This document shows positions 39,147-47,221 of a DNA stretch of 64,000 nucleotides, piece by piece. Position numbers and translations under genes: made by a program. The notes beneath the pieces were generated by a model, which did no database searches, was not told the DNA's origin, and worked only from the letters and a program-made list of their open reading frames with translations. Source of the stretch: CAWJMD01 sp963843835 (GTDB lineage: Bacteria > Actinomycetota > Actinomycetes > Actinomycetales > CAWJMD01); contig CAWJMD010000004.1 in NCBI GenBank assembly GCA_963843835.1, positions 248,001-312,000 of the forward strand. The letters run 5' to 3'. Every line of letters begins with the position of its first letter. Within the stretch, counting starts at the first letter, position 1.

Positions 39147-39859
39147 GACGCCACCGTCCGGGAGGCCTCGTCGTCGGACGACTGACCGCCCGCGCGTCGG
39201 TGCCACAGGCCCGCGACCACGAGGGCGACGAGCGCAGCGGCCAGAACCGGGACACCCGCGGGGGCTACGGGCACCAGAGCCGCGGCGACCACGGCCGCGG
39301 CGGCGGCGACCGCTCGGGCCTGGAGCTCCCGCAGGCGCGGCCAGAGCAGGGCGAGGAAGGCCGCCGACGCTGCGCCGTCCAGCCCCCATTGCCGGGGGTC
39401 GCCGAACGAGGAGCCGAGTAGGGCCCCCGCCAGGGTCGTGAGGTTCCAGAAGACGAAGACCGCGAGCCCCGTCACCCAGAAGCCCCGGCGTCGCTCGGCG
39501 GGTTCGCCCTGGGAGAGCGCGACCGCCACCGACTCGTCGATGGTCACGTGTGCGGCCGCGGGGCGGCTGAGCCGGCGCAGTCCGAGCAGCGGCGCCATGT
39601 GAAGGCTGTACAGCGCGTTGCGTGCGCCCAGCATCGTGGCGGTCGCCGCGGCTGCCGCGCCGGCACCACCCGCCCCGATCACACCGACGAAGGCGAACTG
39701 CGAGCCGCCGGTGAACATCAGCAGGCTCATGGCGCTCGTCTGCCAGACGCTCAGCCCCGCCGCGACCGAGAGGGCGCCGAACGACACCCCGTACGCGCCC
39801 GTGGCCACGCCGACCGACAGCCCCTGCCGGGTCGCGGGCGTCAGGGCGCGCCTCGTCAT
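39143..39859 (-). CDS. azlC: AzlC-family branched-chain amino acid permease
   Basis: The 238-residue integral membrane protein has the AzlC signature GLSVGVATGAYGVSFGALSVAAGLSVWQTSAMSLLMFTGGSQFAFVGVI near the N-terminus. LGARNALYSLHMAPLL and HVTIDESVAVALSQ follow, then further helices. With AzlD it forms an exporter for branched-chain amino acids or analogues. ATG 39859 overlaps the GNAT stop by 4 bases, and its own stop overlaps azlD, indicating a tight operon. Confidence 0.9.
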   Translation of the reverse strand: MTRRALTPATRQGLSVGVATGAYGVSFGALSVAAGLSVWQTSAMSLLMFTGGSQFAFVGVIGAGGAGAAAAATATMLGARNALYSLHMAPLLGLRRLSRPAAAHVTIDESVAVALSQGEPAERRRGFWVTGLAVFVFWNLTTLAGALLGSSFGDPRQWGLDGAASAAFLALLWPRLRELQARAVAAAAAVVAAALVPVAPAGVPVLAAALVALVVAGLWHRRAGGQSSDDEASRTVAS

Positions 39860-40410
39860 GTCTGGGGGGCGGCCGGGTCCGACAGCGCCGCGACCAGCCT
39901 GACCTCTCGGAGGGGGGCCAGGGCGCCGGGCACGTCGAGCTCGCGCCACGTGCCGTCAGGCCCGAGCCCGGCCGACGCCAGGAACTCGCGCCGTGCGGGG
40001 TCGGTCACAGCCGCCCACGAGCTCACCACGTCGGTCCCGGTCGAGCGCAGGTGGTCGACGGCGGCCGACAGCAGGCGGGAGCCGTGCCCCCGTCGCTGGT
40101 GGGTCGGGTCGACCAGGAGGGCGACGACCTCACCGGTGGGCTCCACCGCGGCGAACCCGACGACGGTCGGCCCGGCGCACGCGACCAGCACACGGTGCTG
40201 TGGCGACGGGGGAGAGGTGACCGCGCCGCGCCACGAGTCGGCGAGCACTTCCGGGTCGAGCGCGGCCAGCACGTCGTCGGGCAGGGAGTCGGCGTAGGTG
40301 GCCCGCCACGAGCGGGCGTGCACCGCGCCGATGGCCCCGACGTCGGCGGCCGTCGCCGTGCGCACCGAGGCGTCGGCCGTCGCCGCGCCGAGGACGTCGG
40401 TGGTCTCCAC
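39856..40410 (-). CDS. GNAT N-acetyltransferase
   Basis: The 184-residue protein is a single-domain GNAT: VRTATAADVGAIGAVHARSWRATYADSLPDDVLAAL is the typical N-terminal helix, and VVALLVDPTHQRRGHGSRLLSAAVDHLRSTG holds the acetyl-CoA loop (Q/R-R-x-G-x-G). AWAAVTD-like strands and REFLASAGLGPDGTWRELDV end the fold. GTG 40410 is preceded by CAGGAT 6 nt upstream, a possible leaderless -10. It is the first gene of the operon with azlCD. The substrate is unknown. Confidence 0.85.
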   Translation of the reverse strand: METTDVLGAATADASVRTATAADVGAIGAVHARSWRATYADSLPDDVLAALDPEVLADSWRGAVTSPPSPQHRVLVACAGPTVVGFAAVEPTGEVVALLVDPTHQRRGHGSRLLSAAVDHLRSTGTDVVSSWAAVTDPARREFLASAGLGPDGTWRELDVPGALAPLREVRLVAALSDPAAPQT

Positions 40411-40458
40411 GGAGCCATCCTGTCAGCCGCGCGCCGGTGCCTTCGCGTGGCCGGCTCG

Positions 40459-40464
40459 TAGCCT
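40459..40464 (+). promoter_or_regulatory. Leaderless -10 box of the HAD phosphatase gene
   Basis: TAGCCT ends 6 nt before GTG 40471. Confidence 0.5.
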
Positions 40465-40470
40465 GTCGCG

Positions 40471-41130
40471 GTGACCGCCACCGCCGCACCGCTGACGACG
40501 ACCTACGAGGCGGTGCTGTTCGACCTCGACGGCACCCTGGTCGACTCGACCGCCGTGGTCGTGCGCAGCTGGCTTCGCTGGGCCGAGGAGGAGCAGGTCG
40601 ACCCGCAGCTGCTGGCCGGCTTCCACGGCGTTCCCTCCGCCGGGATCGTGGCGGCCCTCGTGCCCGAGGACCGCCGCCGGGGCGCGCTGAGCCGCATCGA
40701 CGCGCTCGAGCTCGCGGACACCGACGGCGTGGTCGCCCTGCCGGGTGCCGCGCGGGCGCTGGCCGCACTGCCGGCCGGCAGGGCCGCGATCGCCACGTCG
40801 TGCACGCGCGGGCTGGCCGCCGCTCGCATCGCCGCGGCCGGGCTGGACGCCCCCGGCGTGGTCGTGACGGTCGACGACGTCGCGGCGGGCAAGCCGGCCC
40901 CCGACCCGTACCTCCTGGCCGCACGCCGTCTGGGGGTCGACCCGGCGCGCTGCCTGGTCGTCGAGGACGCCCCGAGCGGCCTGCGCTCCGCCCGTGCCGC
41001 CGGCTGCGCGACGCTGGCGGTGACGACCACGACGCCCGCCCACAACCTCGACGCCGACCTCGTGGTCGCGACGCTCGACGCCGTGCACCTGGTCGCGTCG
41101 GCCCGAGGTGTCGTGCTCGAGCTCGTCTGA
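40471..41130 (+). CDS. HAD-IA sugar-phosphatase-like hydrolase
   Basis: The 219-residue protein has all HAD motifs: motif I VLFDLDGTLVDS, motif II AAIATSCTRGLAAARI (Ser/Thr), the motif III Lys in AAGKPAPDPYLLAARRLGV, and motif IV CLVVEDAPSGLRSARAAGC. The small alpha-helical cap and the FHGVPS segment resemble beta-phosphoglucomutase and 2-deoxyglucose-6-phosphatase relatives, so a sugar phosphate is the likely substrate. GTG 40471 has no ribosome-binding site; the TAGCCT box suggests leaderless expression. Confidence 0.88.
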   Translation: MTATAAPLTTTYEAVLFDLDGTLVDSTAVVVRSWLRWAEEEQVDPQLLAGFHGVPSAGIVAALVPEDRRRGALSRIDALELADTDGVVALPGAARALAALPAGRAAIATSCTRGLAAARIAAAGLDAPGVVVTVDDVAAGKPAPDPYLLAARRLGVDPARCLVVEDAPSGLRSARAAGCATLAVTTTTPAHNLDADLVVATLDAVHLVASARGVVLELV

Positions 41131-41138
41131 CCCTCGGA

Positions 41139-41219
41139 GCGGGCACAGCGGCGGGCAGGTGTGCGTGTGCCGGGCCCTGTTGCCGCGTTCAGCACGAACC
41201 CGCCCGCCCGTGTGCCCGC
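41139..41219 (+). repeat. Third copy of the dispersed repeat, with imperfect inverted partner
   Basis: Positions 41139-41159 are identical over 21 bp to 6182-6202. An imperfect inverted partner at about 41202-41219 includes GTGCCCGC, complementary to GCGGGCAC, and GCCCGCC. The two arms can form a long hairpin between the HAD and zinc-ribbon genes. It may serve as the HAD terminator. Confidence 0.6.
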
Positions 41220-41228
41220 CGGCGGCGC

Positions 41229-41234
41229 TACCGT
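41229..41234 (+). promoter_or_regulatory. Leaderless -10 box of the zinc-ribbon gene
   Basis: TACCGT ends 6 nt before ATG 41241. Confidence 0.45.
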
Positions 41235-41240
41235 CGCAGG

Positions 41241-41552
41241 ATGTTCCTCATCTTCGGCACCAAGCGGTACGTGACCGTGCTGGGACTGGTCACGTTCGTG
41301 TGTGGTCGGTGCGGCAACCCGGCGGCGCAGCGGGTGGAGAAGTGGGTCACCAAGTTCACGCTCTTCTTCGTGCCGCTGTTCCCGGTCTCGACCAAGTACG
41401 TCGTGCAGTGCGCCATGTGCGGGACCCACACCCGGATCGAGCGAGCCGAGGCGGAGCGCCTCACGGCGGGCGTGCCTGGCGCGGGCCGCACGACGGGTCC
41501 GGCCGCGCCAGAGGGCGTGTCAGGTTCGGATGGCCGCGGCACCGCTGGCTAG
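41241..41552 (+). CDS. Small zinc-ribbon protein
   Basis: The 103-residue protein has two CxxC pairs, CGRCG and CAMCG, about 40 residues apart, consistent with a zinc ribbon. Between them is a hydrophobic stretch, WVTKFTLFFVPLFPVSTKYVVQ, that may be a membrane-associated hairpin; FLIFGTKRYVTVLGLVTFVCGRCG is the typical opening of the family. The C-terminal 35 residues are Gly/Ala/Thr-rich and disordered. Function is unknown. The TAG stop overlaps the -10 box of thyX. Confidence 0.8.
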   Translation: MFLIFGTKRYVTVLGLVTFVCGRCGNPAAQRVEKWVTKFTLFFVPLFPVSTKYVVQCAMCGTHTRIERAEAERLTAGVPGAGRTTGPAAPEGVSGSDGRGTAG

Positions 41553-41555
41553 TCT
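41550..41555 (+). promoter_or_regulatory. Leaderless -10 box of thyX
   Basis: TAGTCT, whose first three bases are the stop codon of the zinc-ribbon gene, ends 6 nt before GTG 41562. Confidence 0.55.
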
Positions 41556-41561
41556 CGACCG

Positions 41562-42302
41562 GTGAGTGAGCCGACCCCCACCGCCACGCAGTCCGCCACG
41601 TTCCGCTCCGACGTCGCCGTCGAGCTGGTCAGGGCCTCCGCGCAGGACGCCGACGTGCTCTTCGCCGCCCGCGTCTCGACCAAGGGCGAGTCGAGCCTCG
41701 AGGACGTCGACGGGGACGCCTCGCGGTCGACCGGCCTGATCAACTACCTGATGCGCGATCGCCACGGCAGCCCGTTCGAGCACAACTCCATGACCTTCTA
41801 CGTGCAGGCGCCGATCTTCGTGTTCCGCGAGTTCATGCGGCACCGGATCGCCTCGTACAACGAGGAGTCGGGTCGGTACCGCGAGCTGCGGCCCGTGTTC
41901 TACGTGCCGGGGGTAGAGCGGCGTCTCGTGCAGGAGGGCAAGCCCGGGGCCTACACGTTCGTGGACGGGACCCCGGAGCAGCACGAGCTCGTCGACTCGG
42001 AGACCCGCGCGGTGTGCGAGCACGCGTACGCGTCGTACCAGAAGATGCTCGACGCCGGCATCGCCCGGGAGGTCGCGAGAATCGTTCTGCCGGTCACCAT
42101 CTACTCGTCGATGTACGTGACGATGAACGCCCGCTCGCTGATGAACTTCCTCTCGCTGCGCACCAAGCGGGACGACGCCCACTTCCCGTCGTTCCCGCAG
42201 CGCGAGATCGAGATGGCGGCCGAGCAGATGGAGACGGCCTGGGCCGAGCTGATGCCGCTCACGCACGCGGCGTTCGAGAAGAACGGCCGCGTCGCCCCCT
42301 GA
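41562..42302 (+). CDS. thyX: Flavin-dependent thymidylate synthase ThyX
   Basis: ThyX makes dTMP from dUMP using FAD, NADPH and methylenetetrahydrofolate. The 246-residue protein carries the diagnostic motif in FREFMRHRIASYNEESGRYRELRP (RHRxxSxNExSxRY). The N-terminal VSTKGES, HGSPFEHNSMTFYVQAPIFV, and the C-terminal YVTMNARSLMNFLSLRTKRDDAHFPSFPQREIEMAAEQME also match the family. GTG 41562 is supported by a leaderless box. In mycobacteria thyX lies near dapB and dapA; here it is 4.4 kb from dapB and dapA is not adjacent. Confidence 0.96.
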   Translation: MSEPTPTATQSATFRSDVAVELVRASAQDADVLFAARVSTKGESSLEDVDGDASRSTGLINYLMRDRHGSPFEHNSMTFYVQAPIFVFREFMRHRIASYNEESGRYRELRPVFYVPGVERRLVQEGKPGAYTFVDGTPEQHELVDSETRAVCEHAYASYQKMLDAGIAREVARIVLPVTIYSSMYVTMNARSLMNFLSLRTKRDDAHFPSFPQREIEMAAEQMETAWAELMPLTHAAFEKNGRVAP

Positions 42303-42306
42303 CGCC

Positions 42307-42333
42307 GTGACCCGGCTCCCACCCGGGAGTCAC
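42307..42333. terminator. Terminator between convergent thyX and glpK
   Basis: GTGACCCGG pairs with CCGGG-AG-TCAC around a CTCCCAC loop, a 9-bp stem with a 2-nt bulge; an alternative stem is CTCCC/GGGAG. It lies between the two stop codons and can serve both strands. Confidence 0.65.
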
Positions 42334-42341
42334 GCGGGCGG

Positions 42342-43856
42342 TCAGTCGACGAGGGCCGCCCAGCCCTTCGACCGCGCGACGGCCGCTCGCCAGCGCCGGT
42401 AGCCGGCCTCGTCGCGCTCACCGGGCTCGAAGCGGCGGTCCAGCTGCCAGGTCTCGGCGAGCTCCTCCTGCGACGACCACACGCCGGTGCCGAGACCGGC
42501 CAGGAAGGCCGCCCCCATGCCCGTCGTCTCCTGCACCTGCGGTCGCTCGACCACGATGCCGAGCTGGTCGGCCTGCCACTGCACCAGCACGTCGTTGTCA
42601 CTGGCGCCGCCGTCGACGCGGAGCACCTCGACCCCCTTCTCGATGGACTGGACGACGTCGCGCACCTCGTAGGCGATGGCCTCGAGCGTGGCGCGCACGA
42701 TGTGCGCTCGCGTGGTGCCCCTGGTGATGCCGATGATCGTGCCGCGTGCCTGCGGGTCCCAGTCCGGCGCGCCCAGACCGGTGAGCGCAGGGACGAAGAC
42801 CACCCCGCCGGTGTCCGGCACCGTCTGCGCGACGGCAGCCGTCTCCTGCGCCGACCCGACGATCTGCAGCCCGTCGCGCAGCCACTGGACCGCCGCGCCG
42901 GTGACGAAGATCGAGCCCTCCTGCGCGTAGGTGATCTCGCGCTCCGGACTCATCCAAGCCACCGTCGAGAGCAGACCCGTACCGTCGTCACCCAGTGGGG
43001 CGGGGACGGGTGTGCTTCCCGTGTTCACGAGGACGAAAGAGCCTGTGCCGTAGGTGCACTTGGCGTCACCCACGCCGAAGCACGCCTGCCCGAACAGGGC
43101 TGCCTGCTGGTCGCCGGCGATTCCCGCGATCGGCACGTCGAGGCCGAGGAAGGACGACGGGTCGGTGCGTGCCACCTCGCCCCAGCTGGGAACCACCTCG
43201 GGCAGGGCTGACCGGGGCACGTCGAACATCTCGCACAGCTCGTCCGACCACTCGCCCCTCGCCAGGTCGAGCAGCAGCGTGCGGGACGCGTTGGACGCGT
43301 CGGTGACGTGGCTCGCCCCGCCGGACAGGCGGGCGACCAGGTAGGAGTCCACCGTCCCGACCGCCACCGACCCGTCGGTGACCCCGGCCCACGACCGGGG
43401 GTCGTGCTCCGCGAGCCACGCGAACTTCGTGGCGGTGAAGTACGGGTCCAGGCGCAGGCCGGTGAGCTCTGCCACGCGGTCCTCGCGGCCGGCCTCCCGC
43501 AGCCGGTTGCAGATGTCGACGCTGCGCCGGTCCTGCCAGACGACCGCGCGCTGCGGCGCCGCGAGGCCCTCCTTCTCCCAGAGCACCGCGGTCTCGCGCT
43601 GGTTGGTGATGCCGATGCTCGCCACCTCGACGGAGCCGCCGGGCTCGGCGTCGGCGGCCGCGACCGCCTCGCGGCAGGCGACCAGGGTGGCCTGCCAGAT
43701 CTCCTCCGGCTGGTGCTCCACCCAGCCCGGACGCGGGAAGTGCTGGGGGAACTCGCTGTAGCCCTTGGCCAGCACCCGGGCGTCGTCGGCGACCACCAGA
43801 GCGGTGACCCCCGTGGTTCCTTCGTCGATGGCGAGAACGGCGCGGCTCGTACCCAT
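42342..43856 (-). CDS. glpK: Glycerol kinase
   Basis: GlpK phosphorylates glycerol to glycerol 3-phosphate. The 504-residue FGGY-family protein opens RAVLAIDEGTTGVTALVV (phosphate-1 motif). It continues with GWVEHQPEEIW, ASIGITNQRETAVLWEK, AVVWQDRRSVDIC and TATKFAWLAEH, and has the C-terminal RVDGGASDNDVLVQWQADQLGIVVERPQVQETTGMGAAFLAGLG. ATG 43856 lacks a ribosome-binding site, but TAGGGT (43869-43864 on the minus strand) ends 7 nt before it, so leaderless expression is likely. No glycerol transporter or GlpD is adjacent. Confidence 0.95.
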   Translation of the reverse strand: MGTSRAVLAIDEGTTGVTALVVADDARVLAKGYSEFPQHFPRPGWVEHQPEEIWQATLVACREAVAAADAEPGGSVEVASIGITNQRETAVLWEKEGLAAPQRAVVWQDRRSVDICNRLREAGREDRVAELTGLRLDPYFTATKFAWLAEHDPRSWAGVTDGSVAVGTVDSYLVARLSGGASHVTDASNASRTLLLDLARGEWSDELCEMFDVPRSALPEVVPSWGEVARTDPSSFLGLDVPIAGIAGDQQAALFGQACFGVGDAKCTYGTGSFVLVNTGSTPVPAPLGDDGTGLLSTVAWMSPEREITYAQEGSIFVTGAAVQWLRDGLQIVGSAQETAAVAQTVPDTGGVVFVPALTGLGAPDWDPQARGTIIGITRGTTRAHIVRATLEAIAYEVRDVVQSIEKGVEVLRVDGGASDNDVLVQWQADQLGIVVERPQVQETTGMGAAFLAGLGTGVWSSQEELAETWQLDRRFEPGERDEAGYRRWRAAVARSKGWAALVD

Positions 43857-43863
43857 GCCCGGG

Positions 43864-43869
43864 ACCCTA
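43864..43869 (-). promoter_or_regulatory. Leaderless -10 box of glpK
   Basis: TAGGGT on the minus strand ends 7 nt before the glpK ATG at 43856. Confidence 0.5.
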
Positions 43870-43904
43870 CTGGCGGCGACAGGCGCGCAGATGGCCGAAG
43901 GGCC

Positions 43905-43948
43905 TTGACTCCGGACCCCGACAGGTTGCATGGTTAGTTACATGACTA
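43905..43948 (+). promoter_or_regulatory. Promoter and candidate operator of the YtrA-type operon
   Basis: TTGACT (43905-43910) and CATGGT (43929-43934), 18 nt apart, form a plausible promoter. Just downstream TAGT (43935-43938) and ACTA (43945-43948) form a dyad around TACATG in an unusually AT-rich patch. GntR/YtrA regulators commonly bind such dyads in their own promoter, so autorepression is likely but inferred. Confidence 0.45.
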
Positions 43949-43988
43949 GTGAACCAAGGAAGCCGCGTTCCGTGAGGACCCACGGCTA

Positions 43989-44354
43989 GTGGACGACGCG
44001 CGGCCCCTGTTCCTCCAGATCGCCGAGCAGGTCGAGGCGGGGATCCTCGACGGCTCGTTGCCGGAGGAGAGCCAGGTGCCGTCGACCAACGAGCTCGCCG
44101 CGTTCCACCGCATCAACCCGGCCACCGCCGCCAAGGGCGTGAACCAGCTCGTCGCAGACGGAACCCTCTACAAGAAGCGAGGTATCGGCATGTTCGTCTC
44201 CCGCGGCGCCCGAGATCGGCTCCTGCAGCGCCGGCGCCAGGAGTTCGCCCTGCAGTACGTCGAGCCGCTCGTGGTGCGCGCCCGGACCCTGGGGTTGAGC
44301 ACCGACGACCTGCGGACGATGATCACCCACGCGGGTCGCGAGGTGCTCCGGTGA
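43989..44354 (+). CDS. GntR-family transcriptional regulator, YtrA subfamily
   Basis: The 121-residue protein has a GntR winged helix: PLFLQIAEQVEAGILDGSLPEESQVPSTNELAAFHRINPATAAKGVNQLVADGTLYKKRGIGMFVS. A short C-terminal helical segment of about 45 residues follows, too small for a ligand-binding domain, which is the YtrA pattern. YtrA regulators repress adjacent ABC transporter genes, often released by cell-wall-active compounds. GTG 43989 is the best start. The stop overlaps the ATPase start by 4 bases (GTGA). Confidence 0.88.
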   Translation: MDDARPLFLQIAEQVEAGILDGSLPEESQVPSTNELAAFHRINPATAAKGVNQLVADGTLYKKRGIGMFVSRGARDRLLQRRRQEFALQYVEPLVVRARTLGLSTDDLRTMITHAGREVLR

Positions 44355-45310
44355 ACGCCGACCTCCGGGCCCCCGTGGCCTCCGTCCGCGGCCTGTCCCG
44401 TCGCTACCCAGGCGTGACCGCGCTCGATGACGTGAGGCTCGACCTGCGGGCCGACACGATCCACGGGCTGCTCGGGCGCAACGGGGCCGGCAAGACCACG
44501 CTGCTCCAGATCATGGTGGGCCAGCGCTTTGCGAGCAGCGGCGAGGTGAGGCTCTTCGGCGTCGACCCGTACGAGAACCCCTCCGTGCAGCAACGTGTCT
44601 GCCTGGTGCGGGAGAGCCAGACCTACCCGGACGGCTTCACGATCAAGCACGTCGTCCGTGCGGCGTCCCTGCTGTTCCCCCGTTGGGACGCCGTGCTCGC
44701 CGACGAGCTGCTGCGCGACTTCGACCTGCCTGCCGGACGTCCGATGAAGAAGCTCTCGCGCGGCATGCTCTCCGCGGCCGGAGTGGTCGTCGGGCTCGCG
44801 TCCCGCGCGGAGCTCACCCTGTTCGACGAGCCGTACCTCGGGCTCGACGCGGTCGCGCGGCAGATGTTCTACGACCGGCTCCTCGTCGACTTCGCCGAGC
44901 ACCCGCGCACGGTGGTGCTGTCCACCCACCTCATCGACGAGGTCAGTGGCCTGCTCGAACACGTGGTGCTCCTCGACCGGGGACGGGTGGTGCTCGACAC
45001 GAGCAGCGAGGCTCTCCTCGACGACGCCCTCCAGGTGACCGGAGCGAGCGCAGTCGTTGAGCGGTTCGGAGCAGACCGCCGGGTGCTGCACAGCGAGACG
45101 CTCGGCGGGGTGAGCCGGGCCACCGTGACGGGCCGGATGGGGGAGGCGGGACGTGCCGAGGCCACCGCGCTGGGTCTGACGGTCAAGCCCGTCTCGCTGC
45201 AGCAGCTCGTCGTCCGCACCACGACCCACGCGCAGCACACGTCGGGCGAGGGGATCCCTGCCGCCCAGCCCGAAGACGCTCTCAGCCGGACCGGGAAGGA
45301 ACCCTCATGA
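44351..45310 (+). CDS. ABC transporter ATP-binding protein
   Basis: The 319-residue ATPase has Walker A GLLGRNGAGKTTLLQIM, a signature-like LSRGMLSAAGVVVGLASRAELTLFDEPYLGLD (the ABC signature is degenerate, LSRGM, followed by Walker B LTLFDEP), and the H-loop in VVLSTHLIDEV. The C-terminal 100 residues after the ATPase domain resemble the regulatory tail of drug/lantibiotic exporters. It is coupled by 4-bp overlaps to the regulator before and the permease after. It probably exports a peptide, antibiotic or lipid. Confidence 0.9.
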   Translation: MNADLRAPVASVRGLSRRYPGVTALDDVRLDLRADTIHGLLGRNGAGKTTLLQIMVGQRFASSGEVRLFGVDPYENPSVQQRVCLVRESQTYPDGFTIKHVVRAASLLFPRWDAVLADELLRDFDLPAGRPMKKLSRGMLSAAGVVVGLASRAELTLFDEPYLGLDAVARQMFYDRLLVDFAEHPRTVVLSTHLIDEVSGLLEHVVLLDRGRVVLDTSSEALLDDALQVTGASAVVERFGADRRVLHSETLGGVSRATVTGRMGEAGRAEATALGLTVKPVSLQQLVVRTTTHAQHTSGEGIPAAQPEDALSRTGKEPS

Positions 45311-46002
45311 ACCGCGTGCTCGACGTCGCCCGCGTGCAGCTCGTGGCCTGGCCGACCGCCGTGGGCTGGCCCTTCGGCATCCTCGCCATCGCCTTCGCCG
45401 CGAACCTGGCGATCTTCGGCTCCTTGGGCGCTGAGGTGACTGAGAACAGCTCCACCGGAGGGCTTCTCGCCATTTACATCGTCTTCTTCGTCGCCTACGT
45501 CCAGTCGGTGACCCAGTTCTTCCCATTCGCCTCCGCGTTGAGCGTGACCCGCCGGGAGTTCTTCGCCGGCACGGGTCTGCTGGCGCTCGCCCAGGCCTTC
45601 GCGTTCGCGGCCGTCCTCGTGGTCCTGCGCCTGGTCGAGGACGCGACCGGGGGATGGGGGATGAGCCTCGAGTTCTTCGCGGTGCCCTACCTCGTGCACG
45701 ACAACCTGCTGCTCCAGCTGGTGGTCTACGCCGTGCCGTTCGTGGTCCTCGCGATGGTGGGGATGTTCCTCGGCGTGGTCTACAAGCGCTGGGGCAGCAA
45801 CGGGATGTTCGCACTGGTCCTGCTGAGCGGCGCCCTGCTCGGCGGCTGGATCGCCGTGACGACGTGGCGCAGCGCGTGGCCCGCGGTGGGTGAGTGGCTC
45901 ACCACCACGTCGCCGGCCGCCATGGTCGCGGGGTGGCCCGCGCTCGTGGCCGTCATCGTCGGTGGTCTCGCGTACCTGGGGCTGCGGCGGGCGGAGCCGT
46001 AG
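45307..46002 (+). CDS. ABC transporter permease
   Basis: The 231-residue protein has six hydrophobic segments: PFGILAIAFAANLAIFG, LLAIYIVFFVAYVQSV, LLALAQAFAFAAVLVVL, LLLQLVVYAVPFVVLAMVGMFLG, MFALVLLSGALLGGWIAV and MVAGWPALVAVIVGGLAYLGL. This is the normal topology for the membrane half of a YtrA-controlled exporter. The conserved SVTRREFFAGTGLLALAQA lies at the cytosolic turn after the second segment. ATG 45307 overlaps the ATPase stop (ATGA). Confidence 0.85.
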   Translation: MNRVLDVARVQLVAWPTAVGWPFGILAIAFAANLAIFGSLGAEVTENSSTGGLLAIYIVFFVAYVQSVTQFFPFASALSVTRREFFAGTGLLALAQAFAFAAVLVVLRLVEDATGGWGMSLEFFAVPYLVHDNLLLQLVVYAVPFVVLAMVGMFLGVVYKRWGSNGMFALVLLSGALLGGWIAVTTWRSAWPAVGEWLTTTSPAAMVAGWPALVAVIVGGLAYLGLRRAEP

Positions 46003-46051
46003 CCCACGCCCACGATGTGACCTGACGCACACCCCGTCACGGCGGACCCTC

Positions 46052-46057
46052 TAGAGT
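46052..46057 (+). promoter_or_regulatory. -10 box upstream of the phosphofructokinase gene
   Basis: TAGAGT would give a leader of about 83 nt before ATG 46146, which has a strong GAGGAGG ribosome-binding site. No clear -35 was seen. Confidence 0.35.
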
Positions 46058-46145
46058 CGACGGCGCTCGACCCACTGTGCGATCCGGCCACGGTGCCGCG
46101 ACCAGCACCTCACCGAGACCACGATCTCTTCGAGGAGGACGCGCC

Positions 46146-47175
46146 ATGCGCGTAGGAGTGCTCACCGGCGGCGGCGACTGCCCCGGACTCAATGCGGTCA
46201 TCAGGGCGGCCGTGCTCAAGGGCAGCAGCGAGTACGGGATGGAGTTCGTCGGTTTCCGCGACGGGTGGAAGGGGCCGCTCGAGCGGCTCACGATGACCCT
46301 GGACGCCGACGCGGTGCGCCACATCCTCGCCATCGGCGGCACGATCCTCGGCTCGTCGCGCACCAACCCGGTGAAGATCGACGGCGGCCTGGAGGCGATC
46401 GCGGCCGGCCTCGAGGAGCTGGGCGTCGACGCCCTGCTGGCCATCGGCGGCGAGGACACCCTCGGTGTCGCGACGCGCCTGCACGAGGCCGGGCATCCCG
46501 GTCGTCGGGGCGCCGAAGACGATCGACAACGACCTGTCGGCCACCGACTACACCTTCGGGTTCGACACCGCGGTGCAGACCGCGGTCGACGCCTGCGACC
46601 GCCTGGCCACGACCGGCGCCTCCCACCACCGCGCGATGATCGTCGAGGTGATGGGCCGGCACGCGGGATGGATCGCTCTGCACACCGGGATGGCCTCGTC
46701 GGCGGACGTCACCCTGCTGCCCGAGCAGCCCTACGACGTCGAGGCCGTCGCCGACGCGGTGCGGCGCGTGATCGCCCGCGGGGACGCCCCGCTGATCGTC
46801 ATCGCGGAGGGCGCCCACCCGTCCGGGGGGGACCTGACGACCACCGACGCCGAGCTCGACGCCTTCGGGCACGTGCAGCTCAAGGGCGTCGGCGACTCGC
46901 TGGAGGGCCTGCTCAAGGACCGCATCGAGGGCCTCGAGACCCGCGTGACCGTACTGGGCCACCTGATGCGCGGAGGCACGCCGACGGCGTTCGACCGCAT
47001 CCTCGGGACGCGCTCGGGCCTGTCGGCGATCACGGCGATCCACGAGGGCAACTTCGGCACGATGGCCGCCCTGCGCGGGACGGACGTCGTGCAGGTCCCG
47101 CTGGCGGACGCGACCGGCGAGCTGAAGACCGTTCCCGGGTCCCGGATCGAGGAGCTGGGTTGGGTGTCCGGTTGA
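46146..47175 (+). pseudogene. pfkA: 6-phosphofructokinase, apparent single-base frameshift
   Basis: Two adjacent frames together encode one full PFK of about 342 residues. The first frame gives MRVGVLTGGGDCPGLNAVIRAAV, GTILGSSRTNP and AIGGEDTLGVATRLHEAG. The second continues IPVVGAPKTIDNDLSATDYTFGFDTA, VMGRHAGWIAL, ITIAEGAH-like and HLMRGGTPTAFDR. Removing one G from the GGG at 46491-46493 restores the expected reading AGIPVVG. The gap between frames is exact, with no missing sequence, so an assembly or sequencing error is at least as likely as a real pseudogene. GGED with Asp at the 104 position and PKTIDND with Lys at the 124 position are the residues associated with pyrophosphate rather than ATP use. 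ATG 46146 follows GAGGAGG. Confidence 0.88.
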
Positions 47176-47209
47176 CGGACGCGGCGCGGGGGCGTCGAGA
47201 GGGCGGGCC

Positions 47210-47215
47210 TACCCT
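47210..47215 (+). promoter_or_regulatory. Leaderless -10 box of the DAHP synthase gene
   Basis: TACCCT ends 6 nt before GTG 47222. Confidence 0.5.
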
Positions 47216-47221
47216 GAGAGG

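Noticed and set aside
46146..47175. Two separate overlapping small genes in place of one phosphofructokinase
   Set aside because: The parts are the N- and C-terminal halves of one enzyme, join exactly after a one-base change, and neither half is a known stand-alone protein.
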